Of a stretch of 64,000 nucleotides of DNA, positions 46,701 through 54,577 are shown in pieces. The notes below the pieces were generated by a model, which was not told the origin of the DNA, did no database searches, and worked only from the letters and a program-made list of their open reading frames with translations. Origin of the DNA: Microthrixaceae bacterium (GTDB taxonomy: Bacteria > Actinomycetota > Acidimicrobiia > Acidimicrobiales > Microtrichaceae); contig JAOSKI010000004.1 in assembly GCA_027493675.1 (NCBI GenBank), positions 36,894 to 100,893 on the forward strand. Reading direction: 5' to 3'. Position 1 is the stretch's first letter, and each line of letters starts with the position of its first letter. Position numbers and translations under genes: made by a program.

Positions 46701-46773
46701 TCACGCCGCGAAGAAGCGGACCGTGCTCGCCAGGCTCGGCGAGTTCTTCGACCGTTTCTTCGGCCTCAGCTGA
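43743..46773 (+). CDS. hsdR: Type I restriction enzyme endonuclease/translocase subunit
   Basis: The N-terminal nuclease domain has [23 protein letters not shown] (D...ExK active site). The SF2 helicase core has Walker A HTTGSGKTLTS, DEAD-like FDECHRS, motif III GFTGTP and a late QAYSRTNRILN motif. Cleaves unmodified DNA after ATP-driven translocation, with HsdM and HsdS. About 1,010 aa. One frame break near 46,160 splits off the C-terminal helical domain (SFDDFAGNEILTPREMQDY ... LGEFFDRFFGLS). The gene is otherwise clean. Confidence 0.95.
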
Positions 46774-46797
46774 TCGCGTGGCACTGCCACTTGCCCA

Positions 46798-46870
46798 TGG
46801 AATCCAGGACCCGAGAGGAGAATCGAACTCCTGACGTGCTGTTTGCAGGTCGTGGGTCGAGTGCCCACCC
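46798..46870 (-). repeat. tRNA-3'-end-like repeat, copy 1
   Basis: The minus strand reads GTCAGGAGTTCGATTCTCCTCTCGGGTCC, a perfect T-arm (AGGAG-TTCGATT-CTCCT) with an acceptor-like strand. It is preceded by a second hairpin, GTGGG-CACTCGA-CCCAC. Copy 2 at 51,911-51,984 is about 85% alike over 73 bp by eye. No full cloverleaf can be drawn, so this is a relic tRNA or attachment-type sequence. Confidence 0.7.
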
Positions 46871-46893
46871 GTCGGTCTGTTGGGGTCCCGCGC

Positions 46894-48353
46894 TCAGGCG
46901 GGTGCGGGTGGTCGCTCTACCGGTGGTTCGGGTGGTTGTTCGCCTGGCGGCCGGGGTGGTCGTGGGCGGTGTTGGGTGGGTAGTTGGAGTCCGGTGGCGG
47001 TGGTGATCGTGAAGTAGCCGTCAGGACCGCTCGGGTGGGGACCGTTGAGGCTCATGGTCCAGCCGGTGCGGTGCACGATGCCGTGGTGGTGTCGGCACAA
47101 CAACACGAGGTTCACGATGACGGTTTGGCCGTCGTCGGCGTATTCGATGACGTGGTGTGCGTCACACCATCCGGGTGGGGCGTCACATCCGGGGAACACG
47201 CATCCGCCGTCGCGTACCGCGAGCGCGCGGCGCATCGCCCGGTTCGGTAACCGGAGCCGTTCACGCACCGCTACGGGCATGCCCAGGTGATCAAGGAGGG
47301 TCTCTGAGATCTGGGAGTTGCATACCAGTAGCTCCCATTGGGTGGGGGGTGAACCACAACCTGTTGCCGGCTATGTCGGTAACCGGCACACCGATGAGCG
47401 CCCCGGGCCCGGGCCGGTCTGAACAGCATCCAGTGGCGGTATCACCGGAACCGTGGGGGGGGGGGGGGGGGGGGGTGGGTGCCGTTGAGTGCGGCGGCGA
47501 GGATCGGGTCGATCTCGCCTGTTCGGTCGGTGTCGATGACCAGGTTCATCTCGGTGACCGTGCAAGCCGTGGTGTTGTCTTGCCTGGTTGTGGCACCGCG
47601 GCGGATGAGCTCGATGAGGGCTTGGGCACGGATCTGGGTTCTGGTGGGCATCTCGAGCTCTGGGCACCGCCTGCGATCGTCACGGATGCGGCGCCACATC
47701 CGGTTCGTCTCGGCTTCGAGGAGCTCTTCGAAGGTCACTCCGTCGGTGCCACACAGGGTGGCGTCGATGACCAGTTCATCGGCGCTGCGTCGCATCGACA
47801 CCTTCGATTTCGCCTCTGTGGGGTCATGACCGCCGTCGGCATCGGCGTAACGGGCGAGATCGTCGACCAACGCGGTGAACCGTGACCATCCCGGCTCCGC
47901 TGCCGACAGCGCCAACAACGCGTCTTGTGCGGCACCGAACGCATCCGCGTTGCGGTCGTTGACCCGAGCGGCGATGAACGCCGCACGTTCGAAGGTGATC
48001 TCACCACGACCGGCCGCTTCGAACAACTCATCAAGATCTGCTCGCAGACGCCTACCGGCACGAATCTCACGGTTCACAGCGGTACGAGAACGTCCGTGAC
48101 GACGCTCGAACCACACACCCGTAGCGGTGCCGTAACGGATGTCGCACAAACCGCGGCGGTCCACCTCGGCAAGCACTCCCGCGGATGCCGCATCCAGTGA
48201 CCGGCGAGCTGCTTCGATGTCGTCGACCATCCCAAGGCACTCCTCATCGGACAGCTCCTTCGCATCCACACCGGCCAGAGCACGTGCCGTGGTGATCACA
48301 CCAGCGGTGCTCCCCGACCCGTCCCCACAACCACTTCCCACAATCGAACCCAT
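46894..48353 (-). CDS. HNH endonuclease with DUF222 (13E12 repeat family)
   Basis: The N-terminal DUF222 region reads VDDIEAARRSLDAASAGVLAEVDRRGLCDIRYGTATGVWFERRHGRSR. The C-terminal HNH nuclease has CVFPGCDAPPGWCDAHHVIEYADDG and NLVLLCRHHHGIVH with the zinc-type Cys and His residues. These genes are multi-copy in actinobacteria and often mark mobile regions. A 21-base C-run (coding strand) near the middle and a break near 47,300 disrupt the frame. ATG 48,353 is chosen; an upstream GTG at 48,446 is possible. About 485 aa. Confidence 0.88.
47455..47475 (+). repeat. 21-base G homopolymer inside the HNH/DUF222 gene
   Basis: An uninterrupted run of 21 G on the plus strand encodes a polyproline stretch on the coding strand (HPPPPPPP). 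Length errors here are likely; it may also be a slippage-prone tract. Confidence 0.9.
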
Positions 48354-48539
48354 GTTCGATACCGTACCAACCCCGTGAGACATCGACGAAACCCGGGATC
48401 CGACTCCGCATCGGTCCCACGGATCCGCCCGGAGAGCCACGGACACCCATCCGGGCGTTCATCCTCCTCGGGCCGGTCGACCACAATGGAGCGGTGCGGG
48501 GATCCTCTGGCCATGACCACACAGCCGGTGGCCACACGT

Positions 48540-49648
48540 TCAGGACGATGAGGTCCCCGAGTCGACGAACGGGTCGGAGTCCGACCTCTTCGGTCGACTC
48601 GCCCGGATCGTCGCCCACAGCATCCGGAGGTCCCTGCTCGGCGTGTAGGTCCGTCCGCGGCGCTCACCGACCGCGGCCAGCAGGTCGGCTTCGACGAGCC
48701 GCTTGAGGTCTCGCGTCGCGGTCAGCTCGGCGATCTCCTCGCCGTCGCTCTGCGCGACGAGTCGCCGATATGTTGCGTTGCCAAGTCGGAGGCCGCGGGC
48801 TGCGTCCGCGAGCGGCCCGATCGAGCGGCTCGGCAGACCCCGCTCCCGGACCAGGTCCTCGAGGCCGGTCCAGAGCTGCTCGGTTTCCTCGACGCGACGG
48901 AGGAGCGTCCGGGCCTGGCGGTGATGTGCGGTGAGGCAGAACCGGACCCACGGCAGCGCGTCGTTGCCGGGGTTCCAGGCGCCCTGGCCCACCGCAGCGA
49001 GCACCTCGTAGTAGGCGGTGGCGTTGCGACCGAGGTACTCCTCGATGCTGGAGAACTCCGGGGCGAGGATCTGTTCCCGTGCGAGCACGAGCGTGTGGAG
49101 GCATCGGGCCATGCGGCCGTTGCCGTCGCTGAAGGGTGGATCATCACCAGGTTGAGATGGGCCATCGCGGCTCGGAGCACTGCGTGGTCATCGGTGTCGG
49201 AGGTGGTGTCGAGCGTTGACACGAGCTCCCCGATCAGCTGGGGAACGAGCTCCCGATCGGGGGCCTCGAAGACGAACTCGTGGTCCTCCTCCCGCTCGAC
49301 CCAGATGGCACCCGGTCGCCACTGCCCGGGGTTCTTGGACAGGTCATGGCGGATCATCATGAAGTGCAGGGACTTGAGCAGGGACTCGTCGATGGACGGC
49401 GGTTCCGGGTCGCGGGCGATCTGCATCACGTACGTCAGCGCATCGCGGTAGCCGCGCAGGGCGAGACGGGTCTCCTCGCCGGCTTCGAGTGTCTCCTCGT
49501 CGTCAACCGCAGCGAGGACGTCGTCGAGGGACGCGTCGTAGCCCTCGATGCTGTTGGAGCCCTGGACGTTGCGGGCGAAGGTCAATCGACGGAGGCTGCC
49601 GAGCCAGCGTCGCCGGTCGCGAACGTTGTGCCGCAGCTCTGAGCGCAT
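48540..49648 (-). CDS. Fic-family protein with N-terminal Fic_N-like region (second copy)
   Basis: RLTFARNVQGSNSIEGYDASLDDV contains the inhibitory motif SNSIEG; the active site reads HPFSDGNGRMAR once a frame break at 49,135 is closed. A C-terminal winged helix follows (EEIAELTATRDLKRLVEADLLAAVGERRGRTYTP). About 370 aa; likely self-inhibited AMP transferase. An upstream extension (SQLGEPELRVIDELD) in the same frame suggests the true start lies past 49,648, near ATG 49,709, behind another break. Confidence 0.87.
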
Positions 49649-49827
49649 CCGGTCGAGCTCGTCGATGACTCGCAGCTCGGGCTCGCCGAGCTGTGAAAGC
49701 GTAGATCATGCCTCTATGATAGTTACTAACTCCATCAGTGCCGATAGTTGGTAACCATCTGTTCGACGCGTGTCCTTCGAGTCGGTGATGTGGGACGTAC
49801 CGCTGTCCGTCGCCGAATGAACCGCTG

Positions 49828-50163
49828 TTATCCGTGGATGTCCAGGGTGGTTGGGTGAGACAAATGGTGAGGAGCGACGGGGGAGCTCAGGGCAACGTCG
49901 AGGTACCGACGGAGGCTTGCCGATGACCTCGCTGGTCGTCTTGTGTTGAGCTGCTTGCACGCCCTCGACCGCATCTTTCAAGCTGGGGTCCGTGCGTACT
50001 GGCACCACCTCGGCGGGTGCCGTGCTGAGATCGGTCGACCCGCCGTCGGGTCTGAGGCCCTCGACGTCGTAGCCCCGCTCGGCTTCGTCCGCCAACGCTT
50101 CGATATCGGCGTCGGTGAGCACCTTCCGGAGGCCGTGCGATAGGTCTTCGTTGGTTCAGTCAT
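49828..50163 (-). CDS. Antitoxin, ribbon-helix-helix/CopG-like
   Basis: MTEPTKTYRT then, after a break near 50,130, VLTDADIEALADEAERGYDVEGLRP, a TA-typical acidic segment. It continues RTDPSLKDAVEGVQAAQHKTTSEVI, then after a break near 49,915 SLRRYLDVALSS, a CopG-like motif in which the helices bind DNA. The stop TAA is at 49,828. The start overlaps the end of the upstream toxin gene by 8 nt. The order is toxin first. Confidence 0.7.
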
Positions 50164-50437
50164 GGTCGTGACCTCCTGGGAGGAGCTCGTGGTCGACGGG
50201 TCGAAGCGGCATGGCGTGGATCACCATGAGGCGACCGTCAGCGAGTTGCAGGAGGATGACCTCGCGAGGTTGCCCGCGCTGTCGGGGGCCGATCACGAGC
50301 ACCTTCGGCGGATCGGCGTGCTCGTCGATGTCGACCACGACGATGGCGTTGTCGACCACGTGCTGAATCGTCTCGTGGTCGATGCCGTGCCGTCGTGCCG
50401 ACCGATGGAACCCATACCCGATTAGTGTGATACACAA
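50156..50437 (-). CDS. Small toxin of a TA pair (DUF4258/BrnT-like)
   Basis: An intact 93-aa protein: FHRSARRHGIDHETIQHVVDNAIVVVDIDEHADPPKVLVIGP...EVILLQLADGRLMVIHAMPLR. The short alpha-beta order and basic N-terminus with HxxRxHGI resemble DUF4258/BrnT-type RNases; the family call is tentative. TTG at 50,437 is a weak start inside a small palindrome (gtgtgatacac). It precedes and overlaps the CopG-like gene. Confidence 0.65.
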   Translation of the reverse strand: MCITLIGYGFHRSARRHGIDHETIQHVVDNAIVVVDIDEHADPPKVLVIGPRQRGQPREVILLQLADGRLMVIHAMPLRPVDHELLPGGHDHD

Positions 50438-50477
50438 ATGGGCCTTCCCGTGGTTCGGGACTGCGCCTGGCAGGCCG

Positions 50478-50779
50478 TCAAGTCGCCGGGCGAAGGAGGA
50501 CCGCTACTTCGAGGTTCAGAGCCGTGGCAACCTTCTGCAGTGTCGTGAGCGTGGCGTCGACGCCGCCGGCTTCGAGACCCGCGATGGCCGCCTGACTGTC
50601 CCCATCCGCGAGGCGAGCTGCTGGGTCAGGCCCGCGGCTTCCCGGGCGTCGCGGACCTGTTCACCCACCTCCAACGCCAACCGGGTCGCAGTGTAGGTGG
50701 CGTCAAAATCGTCGCCTTCAGCCGCAGACATCTGATCCAGACGCCGGGCCTTCAGGTCATTGATCGTGGTTCGTGCCAT
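50478..50779 (-). CDS. XRE-family antitoxin (HigA-like)
   Basis: MARTTINDLKARRLDQMSAAEGDDFDATYTATRLALEVGEQVRDAREAAGLTQQ, then after a break near 50,610 LASRMGTSQAAIAGLEAGGVDATLTTLQKVATALNLEVAVLLRPAT. The HTH with G-L-T-Q-x-x-L-A and the C-terminal strand are typical of HigA-type antitoxins. About 98 aa. Its ATG overlaps the TGA of an upstream frame (TGATG), where the toxin gene would be. Confidence 0.78.
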
Positions 50780-50960
50780 CAGTCGTCCTGCTCTGCGGCG
50801 AGGGCCTCCGGGGTGCAAGGCACCCGCGATCACGGTGCCGCTCATCACGACGGTGCTGACGCTCACACCGGGCCTCGCCTGCGGTCCAAGAAAGGGGCAG
50901 GTCCGCAGCCGACAGGCCATGCACGATCAGAGTCAGGTCTGAACGCCGATCTGACCATGC
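50779..50960 (-). pseudogene. Relic of a toxin gene upstream of the XRE antitoxin
   Basis: A frame ending ALAAEQDD overlaps the antitoxin ATG, and upstream another frame reads SDLTLIVHGLSAADLPLSW, faintly like the C-terminal IVHGF strand of RelE/HigB toxins. Only ~180 nt remain before the tRNA-like repeat, so a complete ~100-aa toxin does not fit. It may be truncated by the neighbouring insertion. Confidence 0.35.
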
Positions 50961-51000
50961 CGGCAACCCTGTGATGCACGGGCCTCGACGGGTCCGGACA

Positions 51001-51060
51001 GAGCCCGAGCTCGGATTCGAATCGACCACCTGTTGTTTACAAGGCGTCCTTGGACCATCC
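51001..51060 (-). repeat. tRNA-like repeat, copy 3 (diverged)
   Basis: The minus strand reads GACGCCTTGTAAACAACAGGTGGTCGATTCGAATCCGAGCTCGGGCTCT. It resembles the anticodon loop, T-loop and acceptor of a threonine-type tRNA (CTTGTAA loop), but stems pair poorly. It shares CTTG-AACAACAG-TGGTC and CTCGGGCTCTG with copy 2. Confidence 0.5.
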
Positions 51061-51150
51061 ACACCGTGAGACTGCGTCGACTGTGGCCCGGAAACTCTCA
51101 AGGGTCTCGCGTTCACGCCGTGCCGCTCGATCCACCCGATTCGCCCTCGC

Positions 51151-51173
51151 GGATTAGCAAGGGATTAGCAAGG
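51151..51173 (+). repeat. 11-bp tandem repeat, left of the doc module
   Basis: ggattagcaag is present twice in tandem (ggattagcaagggattagcaagg), 10 nt past the doc stop. Its counterpart lies on the other side of the module at 51,853. Confidence 0.75.
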
Positions 51174-51182
51174 GGCCAGCGT

Positions 51183-51590
51183 CTACTCGCTGTCGTCGGG
51201 CGCGATCCGGGGTCGTAGCCAGGTGGCGGTCTGTGCTTGGTCCCATTCGCCCGATGCGATTGCGAGCACGGCGTGTTCGGCCTCGTCGACCGTTGGCGGC
51301 TCGACCCACGTCCAGTCGTTGAGGACGAGGAAGTACCGCAGCGCCACCCACGCGACGCGCTTGTTGCCGTCGGGTAGCGGGTGGTTCTTGGCGAGCCGGA
51401 CGATGAGCACCGCTGCCTTGTCGACGAGGTCCGGGTAGAAGTCGTCGTCGCCGAACCCCGCCGCCGGTGCGTGGAGTGCCGAGTCGGCCAGTTCGAGCTT
51501 GGCGACCTTCGTGATGAGGCCTTCGTCGAGGCCGGTGACAGCAGCAGCGATGCCGACGTAGTCGGCGAGGTCGAGGTACTCAGCGCTCAC
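51183..51590 (-). CDS. doc: Doc-type Fic toxin (death-on-curing)
   Basis: An intact 135-aa protein with the Doc-variant Fic loop HPLPDGNKRVAW; the Lys in place of Gly is characteristic of Doc kinases, which phosphorylate EF-Tu in the studied P1 system. ATG start overlaps the antitoxin stop by 4 nt (ATGA). YLDLADYVGIAAAVTG is the usual N-terminus. The module is bracketed by direct repeats. Confidence 0.92.
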   Translation of the reverse strand: MSAEYLDLADYVGIAAAVTGLDEGLITKVAKLELADSALHAPAAGFGDDDFYPDLVDKAAVLIVRLAKNHPLPDGNKRVAWVALRYFLVLNDWTWVEPPTVDEAEHAVLAIASGEWDQAQTATWLRPRIAPDDSE

Positions 51591-51796
51591 TTCGCGAGGC
51601 GTTCGAGCAGCTCGCGGTCCTCGTCGATGATCTGTCGCACGCGCTGCTTGAACTTCGGATCCCGGCGGCGCTGGTCGATCGCGGCAGACAGGGCGTCCTT
51701 GATGGTCTCGTTCACGCTCTTGCCCTCCACCCGGGCGAGCGCCTCGGTGTCCGCTGCCAGCTCGTCGGGGAGTCGAACGGTCATGTTCTTCGTCAT
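51587..51796 (-). CDS. Ribbon-helix-helix antitoxin paired with doc
   Basis: MTKNMTVRLPDELAADTEALARVEGKSVNETIKDALSAAIDQRR is an Arc/CopG-type ribbon-helix-helix (strand TVRLPDEL, then two helices), with a short charged tail. 69 aa from ATG 51,796; the longer track start adds unlikely residues. P1 doc is paired with Phd, so an RHH partner here is a known but less familiar combination. Confidence 0.9.
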   Translation of the reverse strand: MTKNMTVRLPDELAADTEALARVEGKSVNETIKDALSAAIDQRRRDPKFKQRVRQIIDEDRELLERLAK

Positions 51797-51852
51797 GGTG
51801 TCATGATACCGCGCTACCAGCCGAACGCATGAGCCGCGCTGTGACGGTCGGC

Positions 51853-51874
51853 GGATTGGCAAGGGATTGGCAAG
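51853..51874 (+). repeat. 11-bp tandem repeat, right of the doc module
   Basis: ggattggcaag twice in tandem (ggattggcaagggattggcaag), the same unit as at 51,151 with A to G changes. Together they flank the 615-bp RHH-doc module. Confidence 0.75.
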
Positions 51875-51910
51875 CGCCGGATCCTGAGAGTCCCGAGGGC
51901 AGAAAACCCC

Positions 51911-51984
51911 TGGAATCCAGAGCCCGAGAGGAGAATCGAACTCCTGACCAGCTGTTGTTCAAGTCGTGGGTCGAGTGTCCACCC
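51911..51984 (-). repeat. tRNA-3'-end-like repeat, copy 2
   Basis: The minus strand reads CTGGTCAGGAGTTCGATTCTCCTCTCGGGCTCTGG: a perfect 5-bp T-arm stem around TTCGATT, then an acceptor-like strand CTCGGGCTC. A 5' partner GAGCCCGAG is missing, so it is not a complete tRNA. Translated on the plus strand it gives REENRTPDQL, the well-known false protein sequence of tRNA ends; the ORF starting at 51,829 is therefore extended wrongly through it. Confidence 0.75.
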
Positions 51985-51996
51985 AGGTCCGAAACC

Positions 51997-52997
51997 GTGA
52001 GACTGGAACCGGATGTGGCGGCTGACGCGATGATGGACGTCGTGGAGGACTTCGTCGTGGCCCGGAATCCCGATGCAGACTCGGCGCTGCCGTACCTGGT
52101 GCGACTGCCGCTGGGTCCTCAGGGCATGGTGCTGAAGGTGCGCGACACGTGGCCTCGCACCGCGAAGGTGTACTGCCACCCCTCTCAGGACTGGGACGAC
52201 TCGGTCGAGGTGGTGGAGCGCGTGCCGGTCCGCTCGTGTGTGCGTCGGGGTGCGGCGATCGACCTGGTGTTGGACCGCGGTCGGGAGAACCGGTCGCAGT
52301 TCGTCTTCACCCGTGCTCGTGGCCGCGAAGTGATCTTCTGGCAGAGCGCTCGCACGGCGAAGCAGGCCCGGCCGGCGGTGAGCACACCGACACGACGCGC
52401 TTCGGGGCTGGTGCTCGAGATCCTCGTCGACAGCCACGAGCGCTACCCGTGGAAGTTCTCCGCCCAGCAGGCGACGACACGGCGACAGGCGTTGCCCGCC
52501 GGCGACTACGCGGTCGAGCTCGACGGTCGGATCGTCGCGGCGGTCGAGCGCAAGAGCCTGGCGGACCTGTCCTCGACGCTGACGACCGGCAGGCTGCGCT
52601 ACCTGCTGGCGGCACTCGACGAGCTGCCTCGTGCAGCGCTGGTGATCGAGGACCGCTACTCGGCGGTGTTCAAGTCGAGCTTCGTGGCGCCGGGTGTGTT
52701 GGCCGAAGGCCTGGCCGAGGCGCAGGTCCGGTTCCCGGCCGTGCCGATCGTGTTCTGCGAGACCCGCCCGCTGGCACAGGAGTGGACCTACCGGTTCTTG
52801 GGAGCGGCGCTCTCTCATGACGCGGAGGACGCACCTGCGGCGCAACGTGCCGCGGGCTGCCGGCCGCAGGGCCGTTGGCCCCCGCAGCGCCGACCGCTGC
52901 GGAGATCCGTGCCTGGGCGGTGGCCAACGGTCACGAGATCTCGGCCAAGGGCCGCATCCCGGCGTCGGTGCGCGAGGCGTTCGACGAAGCGAGATGA
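51997..52997 (+). CDS. ERCC4-type nuclease with C-terminal Lsr2-like DNA-binding tail
   Basis: The central ERCC4 nuclease core reads VDSHERYPWKF, LPAGDYAVELDGRIVAAVERKSLADLSSTLTTGRL, i.e. the GDY...ERK-x(3)-D signature of XPF/MUS81-type nucleases. The last ~35 residues, after a break near 52,865, read PTAAEIRAWAVANGHEISAKGRIPASVREAF, the Lsr2 C-terminal AT-hook-like fold (RGRIP-type loop KGRIP). The first ~130 residues are unassigned. About 333 aa. GTG 51,997 avoids reading through the tRNA-like repeat. Role in repair or defence is inference. Confidence 0.85.
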
Positions 52998-53119
52998 AGG
53001 CTGCACGGTGATCTCGGTCAGGTCGCCAGGCTCCACGAGCGCGTCGATCGCTGAGCGTCACCGCTCTCGTCGACGAGGCCTGGGTGGAGGTCGTCGCCGC
53101 CGAACCCTGCGACTGGGGC

Positions 53120-54349
53120 TCATCGATCGAAGTCGGTGTTGCGGACCATCGCGAGGTCGAGCGCGAAGTCGCTCCGGTCGAACGCGGCGGGATCGAAGTC
53201 GGGCCCGACGAAGTCGAGCCCGCTGTCGGTGCTGCCGGGGCGACCGGCGAGGGAGTCGAGCAGGTCCTGGTAGCCCCACGTACCGCCGCAGTCCTCCGGA
53301 GGGCAGGCCCGACGGCCGCCGATGCAGTCGGGGACCGGTGTGGCCGGGTCGGCCGGGGTGATCTTCTCGACGGTGATCTTGTGGCGCCAGTTGTCACCGA
53401 AGTCGTAGGTGTAGCTCGAACGAAGTGCCCTCTGTGGCCACATCGTGGAGGCTTGTGGTGCGCTCGTCGACCGCCGGCGGCCCGAAGTCCCAGTCCGGGT
53501 CGGGGACGCAGTAGCGGGTGCGGCCGATCTCGAAGTCGTGGAGGTGGCAGTTCCACCACCCGAAGGCAGCCTGGATGACCTCGTGAAGCTCGCCCAGGCT
53601 GCTCGAGCCGTCGACCAGGATCCGCCGCCAGATCGGCGGCTTGGTGCCCAGCAGAGTGACCTTGAGTTGGAACACCGATCCGGCGGTGGCGGAGCGCTGT
53701 ACCGGCGGTGTGGCCGACGTCGACGTACCGGCATCGACGGCTGCCCCCGAACCGGGGAACGCGATGATCGTCGCAGTGCGCTCCGGCATCCCTGGGAGCT
53801 CTGGCATCCCTGGGAGCTCTGGCATCCCTGGGAGCTCTGGCACCCCGAGGCCTGGCACCCCTGGCCTGGCGCGCTGTCGGCGAGGAGCGCCACGAGCGCA
53901 CGATCTGGGAACCCGTGGGTCGAACCGAGCGGACCGGTGGGGGTGCTCGCCATGCGGATCGAGAGCGCGTTGAGGTCGCCGTCGAAGACGTGCTCACCGA
54001 GGAACGCGAACTCGTTCATCACTCCGACGACGCTGCGGTCGTTGGTGGGGCGAACCGGACCTCGGTCATCGCGGGCCCGCTCGGCGGCGATGACCGAGGG
54101 ATCGACGCCGTGCAGCGTAAGGATCCCGGCGATCTCGTCGGGGATCCGCTGGAGCAGCTTCGGCGCCGGGGCCAGCGGCATGAACACCGGCAGGAAGGTC
54201 GTGGCGTTCACCAGCAGCGCGACCTGTGGCTTCCAGAACAACGCCGTTGCGAACCAGTCGCCGAGAACTCCGGTCGAGACGTCTCCATCGGTGGCCGCAG
54301 GCCCCTTCACCCGGTCACGGAGCTTCTTGGTTCCTCGCACGATGAGCAT
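53120..54349 (-). CDS. DUF6933 / plasmid pRiA4b ORF-3-like fusion protein
   Basis: The N-terminal ~150 residues (MLIVRGTKKLRDRVKG...GDWFATALFWKPQVALLVNATTFLPVFMPLAP) match my recall of DUF6933. After a Pro/Gly hexapeptide linker and a frame break near 53,860, the pRiA4b ORF-3 domain reads KVTLLGTKPPIWRRILVDGSSSLGELHEVIQAAFGWWNCHLHDF. After another near 53,425, SYTYDFGDNWRHKITVEKI follows. Both parts are common in plasmid-linked and phage-linked genes without a settled function. About 410 aa. Confidence 0.78.
   Translation of the reverse strand: MLIVRGTKKLRDRVKGPAATDGDVSTGVLGDWFATALFWKPQVALLVNATTFLPVFMPLAPAPKLLQRIPDEIAGILTLHGVDPSVIAAERARDDRGPVRPTNDRSVVGVMNEFAFLGEHVFDGDLNALSIRMASTPTGPLGSTHGFPDRALVALLADSAPGQGCQASGCQSSQGCQSSQGCQSSQGCRSALRRSSRSPVRGQPSMPVRRRRPHRRYSAPPPPDRCSNSRSLCWAPSRRSGGGSWSTARAAWASFTRSSRLPSGGGTATSTTSRSAAPATASPTRTGTSGRRRSTSAPQASTMWPQRALRSSYTYDFGDNWRHKITVEKITPADPATPVPDCIGGRRACPPEDCGGTWGYQDLLDSLAGRPGSTDSGLDFVGPDFDPAAFDRSDFALDLAMVRNTDFDR
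53785..53838 (+). repeat. Three exact 18-bp tandem repeats encoding a PGMPEL linker
   Basis: ggcatccctgggagctct is repeated three times without change (53,785, 53,803, 53,821). On the coding strand this gives a collagen-like PELPGM hexapeptide linker between the DUF6933 and pRiA4b domains. Degenerate further copies follow to ~53,870. Confidence 0.92.
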
Positions 54350-54577
54350 CCGCAGATTCTCTCAGACGCAGACCGTCGCCCGGAAGGAATGTGCCGGCAG
54401 CCCGGAACGGTCCGTCGGGCCGGCCGCCCACCCGTGCGCTGTCGTGTGATCGTCGGGGATGCTGGAAGCGAACCATCTGAAGGTGAGTGGTGGATACCAC
54501 CGAGCGCGACTCGTGCTGCTCGGTGACCGCGAGGACGCGGTGTTCCGGGCCGCGTTGCTCCGAGGCCTACGCGGGGA

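Noticed and set aside
39532-46773. BREX, DISARM or another larger defence system
   Set aside because: No phosphatase, helicase or methylase genes beyond HsdR/HsdM are present; the locus is explained by type I RM plus TA and Fic genes.
51829-51996. ORF start ~55 codons upstream of the ERCC4 gene, reading ...REENRTPDQLLFKSW
   Set aside because: The segment is the translation of a tRNA-3'-end-like repeat, a familiar source of false N-termini. GTG 51,997 is preferred.
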